Assembly (NCBI GenBank): GCA_018062515.1
Contig: JAGOSC010000022.1
Span: 1 to 40,048, forward strand
Direction: 5' to 3'
DNA: 40,048 nt
From: Candidatus Omnitrophota bacterium
GTDB lineage: Bacteria > Omnitrophota > Gorgyraeia > Zapsychrales > Zapsychraceae
How positions within the stretch are numbered: the stretch's first letter is position 1; each line of letters begins with the position of its first letter. The notes below the pieces were generated by a model. The model had not been told where the DNA came from and did no database searches. It saw only the letters and a program-made list of their open reading frames with translations. This document shows, piece after piece, positions 1 through 8,743 of this stretch. A program made the translations under genes and the position numbers.

Positions 1-603
1 CCCTAAACTTCCCACCGCTGTACCGATAAATATACCTTTTAGAAAAAATATCAATGCACTGGTGTTTAAATTTTGACCGATGACAATATACTCAAAAACC
101 AAAACTGCCAAAGCAGCACCGATGGGGTCAGTAACTATACCTTCCCATTTAACAATACTTCCTGATTTTCCTGACGGCCGAACATGTCTTAATAGCGGAA
201 TGATAACGGTCGGGCCTGTAACAACTAAAATAGCTCCTAAAAGAATGGAAATGGTAAAATTTAAATTCAAAATATAATAAGCTGAAAGTGTTATCAGAAT
301 CCAGTTAACAAAAACACCAATGCTTACTAGATTTAAAACCACTTTCCCAATTTTTCTTAATTCAAATATTCTTAAACCTAATCCGCCTTCAAATAAAATA
401 ATGGCGACACAAATTGAAACCAAAGGAAAAAGTAACGGTCCTAAAACTTCATCGGGATTAATAATATGGGTTACAGGGCCTGCCAGAAATCCTATTCCCA
501 ACAAAAGAACAATTGATGGCAATTTAAATCGCCAAGCTAACCATTGCGCGCTTATACCTGCGAATAATATGCTGGCTATTCCGATAAGTAAATGTTCTGA
601 CAT
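1..603 (-). CDS. CPA1-type Na+/H+ antiporter, N-terminal 201 residues (partial)
   Basis: Reading the minus strand from an ATG at 603 gives an uninterrupted hydrophobic protein (start MSEHLLIGIA) that is still open at base 1, so the C-terminal part lies outside the window. Several membrane helices are visible. Typical sodium/proton exchanger segments appear, including LLLGIGFLAGP, AIILFEGGLGL and a VTGPTVIIPLLRH stretch followed by WEGIVTDPIGA, the pattern of the NhaP/CPA1 group. It would exchange cytoplasmic Na+ or K+ for external H+ across the inner membrane. It is the last visible gene of the trehalose/ion-transport operon, 76 bp after the SLC12-like gene. A C-terminal TrkA/RCK domain is common in this family but cannot be checked here. 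Confidence 0.85.
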   Translation of the reverse strand, partial: MSEHLLIGIASILFAGISAQWLAWRFKLPSIVLLLGIGFLAGPVTHIINPDEVLGPLLFPLVSICVAIILFEGGLGLRIFELRKIGKVVLNLVSIGVFVNWILITLSAYYILNLNFTISILLGAILVVTGPTVIIPLLRHVRPSGKSGSIVKWEGIVTDPIGAALAVLVFEYIVIGQNLNTSALIFFLKGIFIGTAVGSLG

Positions 604-679
604 AGACTCTCCCTATTGTAATAAATTATAAGAAAATGAGAAACTTACAAAATTAGTCGACTTCAATTGATTAGCAATT

Positions 680-2896
680 TTATCCTCTCAATTCAAAAAT
701 CCTGTTAAAATCGATCTGTTCTGAAGCCATCACCAATGCGGTGGCCGGCATCTGTTTTACATTCGACAACAATGTTGTGTAATATTGGCTATAACTTTCT
801 GCCGTTTCATTATCTTGCGGGGCACGCATTCCCATAAAAACCATATCAGCCTCGGCAGAGTGTATCCGCATCAGCGGGAACGGATCTTCATTTTCCTTAA
901 CGACGTATAGTTGGACTTGAGCGTCGACATTTTCATGTTCGATTAATTTCTGTAAATGCCGTTTCTGTTCTGTCTCTTGCTCACTTGTATAAACAAACAT
1001 TTTAATATTTAACGTTGCGCCCATCCATTCAGGGCTTGTCTTGAGCATATGGGCTAAAGCCAGCATAAACCCTGAATTTTTTCCGATACTTCGCCACCAA
1101 AGATCGATTTGACTGCATACGCCTAAAGGTTTCTTATTGCCTTCATGCACAACAATCAAATTCCGACGATTATTATAAATATGCAAAAAGAGTTTCGCAT
1201 GTTCGGCCAAGGTTACCTTTCTCCCTCCTTCACCTAAAAGGACGGTATTAGGGACAAGCGGACCGTATCCATAGGCTTTGATCAAATCATGAGCCCCCTC
1301 GCTCGTCGTCCGCGCTGGCAAAATTTTAACAATGGCCGGAACCGAGAATTCCCGTAGGTACGCGCCGATCGTCAACCGGATTTTTTCTATGCGTTCTATT
1401 TCCGTCTCTTCAGGGACTATAGTAGCCACCGTCAAAAAACCTTTCCCATGAGAGATTGCATCGGCCAACGCGATCAGGTGCCATTTCGAAGTTGGAGAGC
1501 CGCTTAACACCAGGATATTTGGTTTCCATGTTTTTGCATTCGGTTTTATTCTGTCTAAGCGATAAAGAACAAACCGCGTGATAAGCATTAAAATCCCGTA
1601 ACGCATATCTCCCCAGTAAGCCCTTAGCCGCCGTCTTTTATTCACATAATAAACAATTCCCGAAATCAAAGCCGCAATAAATGTTGCTCCCGTATTGATC
1701 ATTAACATCACAAAAATACAACTAAACGCCCCTAATAATGACAAACCCCAATGCACACGAAACTCCGGCCGCCACGACGGAGTATCCATCAATCCTTCTA
1801 AAGCTGCGGATAAATTAAGAAGTCCATAAGAAGTTAAAAAAAACATTGATAGAACGACGGCAATGGCATTAAGATTGCCCAATGCTATCCCCGCCAAAGC
1901 AACTATAAAAGTAAATAAAAGCGCTATATGCGGGTCATTATTCTTACCAAAACCAAGCCCAACCCACCGCGGAAGGACCCTATCTGCCGCTAAAGATTGT
2001 AAAGTCCGCGGAGCGCCAAGCAATGCCCCAATTCCGCTGGACAAAGCCGCGCCCCATAATCCATAAATAACCAGCTTATCCCAACGAGCAATATCTTTCA
2101 TAATCATCGGCGTGGTCATTAAAATATCCTGAGGAAGATGAAGACTAGTTAAATAAATCGGAATTGCTAAATAAACAACATAACTAACCAATACTGCAGC
2201 TAATGTCCCTCGAGGCAATGATCGGGCAGGGTTTTTTAAATCTCCTGATAAAGAAAGTCCCGCTTCAATTCCAGTTACAGCGGGGAAAAAAACCGCGAAT
2301 ACCACCCAGAAAGGTTTCTTCAAAATCAATTCCGAACCAATCTGTGTTTCGGGGAATGAAATTGGAACCTGTCCTATAAAAAATGAAACCAATGATGCGA
2401 TGATCAGTATAAATATAAAAAATTGTACTCTCAAAACCATGGAAGCAGATACCGACGAAATCAAAGCCATTATAGTCAGCGTGAGCGCGCCGACCATTTT
2501 AATAGATAAATTCGGATACAAATTGACCAAAGATTCAGAAAAACCCGTAATATAAAAAGATATACCTAAAGCTTGAGCAAGAAATAATGGTAATCCGACA
2601 GCCGCACCGGCATCAATTCCGAGGGATCTGGATATAATATAATAAGTTCCTCCGCCTCCAATCTTCATATTGGTTGCCAGTGCAGAAATTGATAAAGCAG
2701 TTAAAAACGTAATTGATGTAGCTAATGTTACTAAAAGTAATGTTTCCCCTAATCCCAAATTACCTAATACCCAGCCGAAACGTAAATACATAATAACACC
2801 AAGAATCGTTAAAATACTTGGTATAAATACACCTTGGAAAGTGCCGAACTGATAACCCTTAACGGGCAATTTTCGATCATTTATTGAATTGGCCAT
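680..2896 (-). CDS. SLC12-like amino acid permease/cation-chloride cotransporter
   Basis: A 738-residue membrane protein. The first two thirds carry about twelve hydrophobic segments of the APC/SLC12 fold, starting with FQGVFIPSILTILGVIMYLRF and a glycine-rich KIGGGGTYYIISRSLG stretch, both typical of Na-K-Cl cotransporter relatives. The last third, from about residue 455, is soluble and resembles the cytoplasmic SLC12 C-terminal domain with its universal-stress-protein-like fold. By family it would couple movement of K+ and/or Na+ with Cl-; the substrate is inferred. I chose the ATG at 2896 (MANSIND). A GTG at 2968 would extend the protein by 24 residues but overlap the ClC gene by 34 bp. 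It lies between the ClC and CPA1 genes in the same operon, consistent with volume or ion regulation. Confidence 0.83.
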   Translation of the reverse strand: MANSINDRKLPVKGYQFGTFQGVFIPSILTILGVIMYLRFGWVLGNLGLGETLLLVTLATSITFLTALSISALATNMKIGGGGTYYIISRSLGIDAGAAVGLPLFLAQALGISFYITGFSESLVNLYPNLSIKMVGALTLTIMALISSVSASMVLRVQFFIFILIIASLVSFFIGQVPISFPETQIGSELILKKPFWVVFAVFFPAVTGIEAGLSLSGDLKNPARSLPRGTLAAVLVSYVVYLAIPIYLTSLHLPQDILMTTPMIMKDIARWDKLVIYGLWGAALSSGIGALLGAPRTLQSLAADRVLPRWVGLGFGKNNDPHIALLFTFIVALAGIALGNLNAIAVVLSMFFLTSYGLLNLSAALEGLMDTPSWRPEFRVHWGLSLLGAFSCIFVMLMINTGATFIAALISGIVYYVNKRRRLRAYWGDMRYGILMLITRFVLYRLDRIKPNAKTWKPNILVLSGSPTSKWHLIALADAISHGKGFLTVATIVPEETEIERIEKIRLTIGAYLREFSVPAIVKILPARTTSEGAHDLIKAYGYGPLVPNTVLLGEGGRKVTLAEHAKLFLHIYNNRRNLIVVHEGNKKPLGVCSQIDLWWRSIGKNSGFMLALAHMLKTSPEWMGATLNIKMFVYTSEQETEQKRHLQKLIEHENVDAQVQLYVVKENEDPFPLMRIHSAEADMVFMGMRAPQDNETAESYSQYYTTLLSNVKQMPATALVMASEQIDFNRIFELRG

Positions 2897-2934
2897 AATG
2901 AAAATTTGTTTAGACTGAAAAGTTGATTGTGTAG

Positions 2935-4941
2935 TTAAAAATCTTTTAACTTTTTTTCCTTTAACCACACTCGAAGAACATCTTCATGTTGAGGCATCAC
3001 GATGACGGTGACCTGATCTTTAACCATCATATGCATATTTCCGTGCGGTACAGAGAATCTGTTTCCTCTTTTCACTAAATTGAAATGAACGCCTTCAGGC
3101 AAATTTAATTCCTTTATGAGTTTTCCTACCACGGAAGAGCGCGGAGTTACCGTAAAAACAATTGTCGTCATATCCGAGGGAATAGCTTCATCGTGGGCCT
3201 GGTGATTGACTATGTCGTCCCGTTTTGAAACGTGTTCAGCATAAATTCGAAATACATCTTCAGATTTAAGTACGCCAATAATTTTAGAAATATTTAGAGA
3301 ATCAACCACTGGCATTTCCGTCAAATGATGCGCGGCCATCAGCCTGGCGGCTTCATTTAAAGGTTCATCGGGAAAAGAAAATTCTTTAATAGGCACAGCG
3401 ATATCATCAGCAATCAGAAAATCCTTTCCCTCCGACATTAAAACTCTATTAAATTCTGCTGTTTTAATAATACTCGATAATCTATTCTTCCGATCAACGA
3501 CAAAAACACTCTTATTCATATTTTGAGACATCAAATTGATCAATTCCAAAGCAGTGACATCCTGTTGGACGGTTTGGAAATCTTGCGTCATGGCGTCCCC
3601 GACCTTCAATCCTTCAAGAACACGTGTGTCCTCAAACGATTTTACGTCTATTCCTTTCCGTTTTAATTTGCCTAAATAAATAGAATCCTTTAACAGCCTC
3701 TGGGCAATGGATGTCGCGGTCACAACAGCCACCATAATCGGCAAAATCATGCCATAACTGCCGGTTAATTCAAACACAATCAATATCGAAGTGATTGGAG
3801 CACGAGCCGCCGCCGCAAACACACTCGCCATCCCAACCAGTGCATATGCACCGCTGGGTGCAATCGGTACAATATAATGCTTTGAGGCTATCTGACCGAA
3901 TGCCCCGCCTAACACAGCCCCAACATACAATAACGGAGCAAATACGCCGCCCGAACTTCCTGCCCCGATTGAAATAGATGTGGCTAAAACTTTTACGATG
4001 ATTAATGCAAGCAATATTTGAAGGGGAATTGAACCATGCAACGCTGATTCAATTGTTGAAAGCCCGGATCCAAAAATTTGAGGAAATGAAAAGCCAATTA
4101 ATCCGATCAAAAGCCCGCCGCAAGCTGGTTTAGCCCATTCCGGGAATCGCCACTTTTCAAATCGGCCTTCCGTCCATTCAAGAGCAACCACAAATAAAAC
4201 CGCAGCCAATGCCGACATAACGCCTAATCCAAAATATAAGAATATTTCTAAAGGATTATGCATGCTGTAGGTTGGAACAATAAATGACGGATTGTCACCC
4301 AGGAAAATCCTGCTGATAATACTCGACGATACTGCGGCGACAACGATAGTACTTAACGCGTTAGCGCCAAAATCGCGCAAAATGACTTCCGAGGCAAACA
4401 TGACGCCGGCGATTGGAGTATTGAATACACCGGCAACACCAGCAGCCGCTCCACAGGCCACCAGATTTCTGATTCGAGATTCAGGGAGCTTCAGTAACTG
4501 GCCAAATGAAGAACCCAATCCCGCACCGATCTGTACGATAGGACCTTCTCTTCCGACGGAAAATCCACTTCCAATTGAAAAAATTGACGCCACTGCCTTC
4601 ACCAAAACAACAATAGGCCTTATCCTCCCGCCTCGAATAGCAATGGCTTTTAAAACTTCCGGGACGCCATGACCTTTTGCTTCCGGCGCTAAAAATACGA
4701 CCAAGGGGCCGACAATTAATCCACCGATGATAGGGATAAAAATAACCCATAATGTATTTTTAACTGCCGGATTAAAAAAGAATGCGGACACCCACAGAAT
4801 GGATTTAATGAAGACAACGACCAAAAATCCGGTACCAACGCCAACCGAAACAGCCATGAGCATGGGACGGACAAAGTGCACTCCGGAATCAAATTCGAAG
4901 GCGCGGCGTAAAGAAAACTTTTTGCGATTAAGGTCAGTCAT
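2935..4941 (-). CDS. ClC-family chloride channel/antiporter with CBS pair and RCK_C-like tail
   Basis: A 668-residue protein in three parts. Residues about 25-435 are a ClC transport domain with the ion-path signatures GHGVPE (90-95), GREGP (130-134, with the gating glutamate at 132) and SGGVFAP. Residues about 445-570 form a CBS pair (VGDAMTQDF at the first CBS, EMPVVD in the second), which in this family senses nucleotides. The last ~85 residues look like a TrkA_C/RCK_C regulatory domain, seen more often on K+ transporters and ClC relatives. The retained gating glutamate fits a Cl-/H+ antiporter, though channel function is possible. It sits 37 bp downstream of the GH15 gene and just before the SLC12-like gene, so it belongs to the osmoadaptation operon. 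Confidence 0.92.
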   Translation of the reverse strand: MTDLNRKKFSLRRAFEFDSGVHFVRPMLMAVSVGVGTGFLVVVFIKSILWVSAFFFNPAVKNTLWVIFIPIIGGLIVGPLVVFLAPEAKGHGVPEVLKAIAIRGGRIRPIVVLVKAVASIFSIGSGFSVGREGPIVQIGAGLGSSFGQLLKLPESRIRNLVACGAAAGVAGVFNTPIAGVMFASEVILRDFGANALSTIVVAAVSSSIISRIFLGDNPSFIVPTYSMHNPLEIFLYFGLGVMSALAAVLFVVALEWTEGRFEKWRFPEWAKPACGGLLIGLIGFSFPQIFGSGLSTIESALHGSIPLQILLALIIVKVLATSISIGAGSSGGVFAPLLYVGAVLGGAFGQIASKHYIVPIAPSGAYALVGMASVFAAAARAPITSILIVFELTGSYGMILPIMVAVVTATSIAQRLLKDSIYLGKLKRKGIDVKSFEDTRVLEGLKVGDAMTQDFQTVQQDVTALELINLMSQNMNKSVFVVDRKNRLSSIIKTAEFNRVLMSEGKDFLIADDIAVPIKEFSFPDEPLNEAARLMAAHHLTEMPVVDSLNISKIIGVLKSEDVFRIYAEHVSKRDDIVNHQAHDEAIPSDMTTIVFTVTPRSSVVGKLIKELNLPEGVHFNLVKRGNRFSVPHGNMHMMVKDQVTVIVMPQHEDVLRVWLKEKKLKDF

Positions 4942-4978
4942 TGCATAACCTCATACTCATCGACATCCTAAATTAAGA

Positions 4979-6802
4979 TCAATCGGGAAATTTAAACACA
5001 GAGCGCCCGGATTTAGCCGCGTCACTCCAATCATACTGTGTCTCTAGCAAAAAAACCGTTTGAATAAAAGCCAGGTGCGAGTACCCTTGCGGAAAATTTC
5101 CTGTCAACCGTCCGGTGTCTGTTTCTACATCTTCAGAAAAAAGGCCGAATCTGTTAGCACAGGACATGATCTTTTCAAGCATCTCGCGGGCTTGCGGCTC
5201 GTGTCCGGTCAAGTACAATGCGTTAATCATCCAAAACGTACAAACAATAAAAGCGTTTCGCGGGACACCAAATTCATCGGCAGCTTTATAACGCAGAACA
5301 AAACCATCTTTAGTTAATTCTTTATGTGTATTGCGCACTGTGTCGATCATGCGAGGATCATTCTTATCCAGAAAGCCATAGTGAAGCATTAAAAGATTTG
5401 AGGCATCCAACTCCTTACTCCCGTAATACATCACAAAACTCTTTAACTCATCGTCCCATCCATTTTTAAGTATATCTTCCTTAATCTCTCCGGCTACTTT
5501 CAAATATTTAGGAACATATTGGGTTTTACCGATAAATTGGGCGATCTTGGCTGCCCTGTCCATTGCTACCCAACTCATCATCTTTGAATGAACGAAGTGT
5601 TGCATCGGCCCCCGATGTTCCCATATACCGCAATCAGGCTCCCTCCACCTTGCCTCCGCCATTTTTGCCAATGAGCGCACCATTGTCCAAATTTCTTCAT
5701 TCAATAATAAATCATTGCGAAAATCCACCACAAATGACGTATAAATTGTCTCAATTAATTGTCCATACACATCATTCTGTTGCTGTTTGTAAGCAGCATT
5801 ACCAATACGTACAGGATGTGATCCTTCATAACCGTTTAAATGATCAAGAATCTTTTCCTCAAGATTCTCTTCCCCATTAATACCGTACATGACAGAAATG
5901 TTGTAGTCTTTAACAAGCATCCGATTAAGAATAAATTTAATATATCTTAAGGAAGTCCCGGCATGTCCCATACGCGCGAATAAATCAATGATCATAGATG
6001 CGTCTCTTATCCAACAATAACGGTAATCCCAATTACGGTCTTGACCTATAATTTCCGGTAAAGATGTTGTTGGCGCGGCTATAACTGCACCTGTTCTTTG
6101 AAACATTAAAAGCTTAAGAGTAATAATTGAACGGATAATTAATTCTTTATATTTCTCCGGAACCTCCGTTCTATAGACCCAATACAGCCAGTAACTTTTT
6201 GTGCGTTCATAATCCAATAATATTTTATCTGAGGTGATCGCTTCCATCTTTTCGTGATAGGACAATAAAATATACGCTGATTCCTTAAGTTCAATTTCTT
6301 TGCCTTGTGTAAGATCATTCAGATTGAGATTGGTATAAAGATAGTAGCTATTGTATTCCCCCTGAATCGACGTTATTTTTAAATATTCAGGATGCGGGGT
6401 CAATTTAGCTTCGCTTAATCCGTAATTAGGCCTTGGATTAAATTCGACAATGATCTTAGGATTCCCCTGAACCAAATAAATGTTGCGGTGTATTTCTGAA
6501 GGACAATGAACGCGCTCGTCGTGGGTGCTAAAACGCGGCATGTAATCCCTTACTTCGAATACACCATCCTTAGTTGTGAAAACCGTTTTTACAATTGGAG
6601 TATGATATAAATATGACTGTTCAACGCTGATAATATCCTTAGCCCAGATTTTAAAATACCCGCCTTTTTTCTCGTCAAGGATACGGGCAAAGACTGAGGA
6701 CGAATCAAAAAAAGGTAAACACAGCCAATCAATAGAACAATCCTCATTAACTAACGCAGCGCTGGTGCAGTTGCCAATAATTCCATAGGGATAACTGTTC
6801 AT
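4979..6802 (-). CDS. GH15-family glycoside hydrolase (trehalase/glucoamylase-like)
   Basis: A 607-residue soluble protein that starts with the typical GH15 opening (YGIIGNCTSAALV, then DWLCLPFFDS). It contains an N-terminal beta-sandwich region (about 1-200) and an (alpha/alpha)6-barrel. The general-acid region WREPDCGIWEHRG and the second catalytic-glutamate region near RLTGNFPQGYSH are both present. No signal peptide is visible, so it should act in the cytoplasm. Family members cleave terminal alpha-glucose from glucans or hydrolyse trehalose (GH15 trehalases of mycobacteria). Its position 42 bp after otsB and in the same operon as a trehalose synthase makes trehalase the more attractive role, possibly for turnover of trehalose after stress. 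Substrate assignment is inference. Confidence 0.88.
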   Translation of the reverse strand: MNSYPYGIIGNCTSAALVNEDCSIDWLCLPFFDSSSVFARILDEKKGGYFKIWAKDIISVEQSYLYHTPIVKTVFTTKDGVFEVRDYMPRFSTHDERVHCPSEIHRNIYLVQGNPKIIVEFNPRPNYGLSEAKLTPHPEYLKITSIQGEYNSYYLYTNLNLNDLTQGKEIELKESAYILLSYHEKMEAITSDKILLDYERTKSYWLYWVYRTEVPEKYKELIIRSIITLKLLMFQRTGAVIAAPTTSLPEIIGQDRNWDYRYCWIRDASMIIDLFARMGHAGTSLRYIKFILNRMLVKDYNISVMYGINGEENLEEKILDHLNGYEGSHPVRIGNAAYKQQQNDVYGQLIETIYTSFVVDFRNDLLLNEEIWTMVRSLAKMAEARWREPDCGIWEHRGPMQHFVHSKMMSWVAMDRAAKIAQFIGKTQYVPKYLKVAGEIKEDILKNGWDDELKSFVMYYGSKELDASNLLMLHYGFLDKNDPRMIDTVRNTHKELTKDGFVLRYKAADEFGVPRNAFIVCTFWMINALYLTGHEPQAREMLEKIMSCANRFGLFSEDVETDTGRLTGNFPQGYSHLAFIQTVFLLETQYDWSDAAKSGRSVFKFPD

Positions 6803-6844
6803 TGTTTTTTCTTTCTCAAATCATGAATAGGATGTCTAATTTCA

Positions 6845-7660
6845 TTAAGCGGAAAAATCAAATTGTTTTAACAAAATGGGAACCTCTTCCTGATTCTTCA
6901 AATAATAATGAGCAAAAGATTGTTTAGCCTGTCCGACCTTAATGGTCATAGCAATGCCATCCAATATTTTAAAAGCATCTTCGTCAGTAAAATCATCTCC
7001 AATATACATCGAAACAATTTGGTTTTTACCTAATTGCCGTTGCCATTTCGAAAGAATCCAAAGAGCCGCCTCGCCTTTGTCCCATTTAATCGGCGGCCGG
7101 ATTTCCAAAACCTTTTTTCCTTCCATGAAACTGATTCGTCGGTTGGATAAATAATTTTGACACACTTTCATGAAAACTTTTCTGGCCAATAATCCCGTTT
7201 TATCTGTGGCCAGACGAAAATGTACAGTCAGGATTATTCCTTTATCCTCTATCCAAAGACCCTTAAGGTTAGATAATTTGGCTGTTAAAATTTCTTTAAG
7301 GACGGCTAAGTCTTCTTCAAACTGCGTTGAAACCAAACTTTCAAAATTTATGTTAGTCTGCCCTTCAATCTCAAACCCGTGGTTACCGACATACGTCAGG
7401 TTGGGAATATCGACCATATGCTTTAAGTCAGATAACTTCCGGCCGCTGATGATGGATAAATGACATTGGGGATGTTTCGATAATCTAAGGAGTATCTCTC
7501 TCGTTTCAATTGTCGTAACCGCTTTGTCAGGCGTTTGGGTAATGGGTGCGAGCGTACCGTCATAATCCAAAAAAAGAACCAGATGCTTTTTTATTAAGAG
7601 TTTTTTAAGAGCCTCTTCGTGATCAAATAAATATTTTTGTTTCCGAGAAGTTTTTAAAAT
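6845..7660 (-). CDS. otsB: Trehalose-6-phosphate phosphatase, probable ATT start
   Basis: A HAD-superfamily phosphatase that removes phosphate from trehalose-6-phosphate. With the start proposed here it is 271 residues. Motif I is FLDYDGTLAPI (catalytic Asp32 and Asp34), motif II is SIISGRKLSDL and motif IV is GDDFTDEDAF; all are intact. The reading frame has no ATG, GTG or TTG far enough upstream: the first TTG (7570) lies inside motif I and would remove the first beta strand. The frame continues upstream to the mscS stop codon, and a good Shine-Dalgarno (AAGGGAG) at 7664-7672 sits just before an ATT codon at 7658-7660. I therefore place the start there, giving a helical lead-in (KQKYLFDHEEALKK). 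It follows mscS by 12 bp. Confidence 0.85.
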   Translation of the reverse strand: MLKTSRKQKYLFDHEEALKKLLIKKHLVLFLDYDGTLAPITQTPDKAVTTIETREILLRLSKHPQCHLSIISGRKLSDLKHMVDIPNLTYVGNHGFEIEGQTNINFESLVSTQFEEDLAVLKEILTAKLSNLKGLWIEDKGIILTVHFRLATDKTGLLARKVFMKVCQNYLSNRRISFMEGKKVLEIRPPIKWDKGEAALWILSKWQRQLGKNQIVSMYIGDDFTDEDAFKILDGIAMTIKVGQAKQSFAHYYLKNQEEVPILLKQFDFSA

Positions 7661-7672
7661 ATTCTCTCCCTT

Positions 7673-8743
7673 CTAAGCTTCCTGTTTTACAAACAGTGTT
7701 TGCGTCGGATAAGCAAATGCGATGTTTTCGCGTTCGAAAGCTTCCATTAAGGCAAAATTAATTTCCTGTTGTTTGTCCATGTAAATGTTGTAATCAGACG
7801 ACTGAACATAATAGACAATTTCATATATGAGCGAAAAATCACCGTAACTTTGAAAATGAACCCGATCAAGTCTAACGTCATTTATGTTGGTGATGATTTC
7901 TTTAACAATCTGAGGAATTTTTTTGACTTTTTCAAGCGGAGTTTGATAAACAATTCCGATTTTAAATGCGATGCGGCGCGTCTGCATTCGTTTATAATTT
8001 TTTATCCGGCTTTTTGTCAAATCACTATTTGAAAAAACTAATTGTTCCCCCGATAAGCTGCGGATACGGGTTGTTTTAATCCCGATGTGTTCGACAGTTC
8101 CTAGGTAATCGCCATCAAGAATTATGAAATCTCCAATTTCAAATGGTTTGTCTAAAAAAATGGATAGTGCGCTGAACGCATCACCCAGTATCGCTTGAGA
8201 AGCCATAGCCACCGCGATGCCGCCAATACCTATGCCGGCAACAAACGTGGAAATGTTGACACCCATGTTATCCAGAATAAAGATGACCGCTAGGGCCCAG
8301 ATCACCCAGCGTAAAATTCCGGAGATACTTTTGACCATTAATTCGATTGAAGGATCATCCGCCTTCATCCGTTGACGATACGCTTTGCCAATACCATATT
8401 TGACAATTTCTTGAAGAATCAGAACTGAACGAATCGTGACAACAATCACCAAAGCGTAACGGATAAATACCCGTAGAGACTCTGGAAGTATCAGAGGCAA
8501 TGTTGCAAAATAAAGTGAAATAACACTAAATGCGGATAAGCCAATTTGACTTAAAAGTGTAACAACAATATCATCGAAGTGATTTGTGGTTTTTTGGGCG
8601 AGCTTAGTTAGATACTTAATGAGAAATTTTTTAAAAACTGATAACCCCAAAATTAGTCCAAGAAATGTCACAATTGCAAAGGCATAACTTTGAACAGTAT
8701 TTTGATATATAACCAAATTTAAAATAGTATTAAGTTGTTCCAT
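7673..8743 (-). CDS. MscS-family small-conductance mechanosensitive channel
   Basis: A 356-residue protein with several N-terminal membrane helices. These are followed by the MscS pore helix and beta domain, with the region VAGIGIGGIAVAMASQAILGD, then FEIGDFI and a TRIRSLSGEQLVFSN stretch that is diagnostic of the family. It would open under membrane tension in hypo-osmotic shock and release solutes such as trehalose and ions. The ATG at 8743 is preferred because AAAGGTGG lies five bases before it; a GTG at 8752 is also in frame. The start overlaps the end of the HAMP-OtsA gene by 14 bp, implying translational coupling between solute synthesis and the release valve. Confidence 0.9.
   Translation of the reverse strand: MEQLNTILNLVIYQNTVQSYAFAIVTFLGLILGLSVFKKFLIKYLTKLAQKTTNHFDDIVVTLLSQIGLSAFSVISLYFATLPLILPESLRVFIRYALVIVVTIRSVLILQEIVKYGIGKAYRQRMKADDPSIELMVKSISGILRWVIWALAVIFILDNMGVNISTFVAGIGIGGIAVAMASQAILGDAFSALSIFLDKPFEIGDFIILDGDYLGTVEHIGIKTTRIRSLSGEQLVFSNSDLTKSRIKNYKRMQTRRIAFKIGIVYQTPLEKVKKIPQIVKEIITNINDVRLDRVHFQSYGDFSLIYEIVYYVQSSDYNIYMDKQQEINFALMEAFERENIAFAYPTQTLFVKQEA

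Noticed and set aside
7570..7570. TTG at 7568-7570 as the start of otsB
   Set aside because: It encodes the residue directly before the catalytic DYDGT motif and would remove the beta strand that every HAD phosphatase needs.
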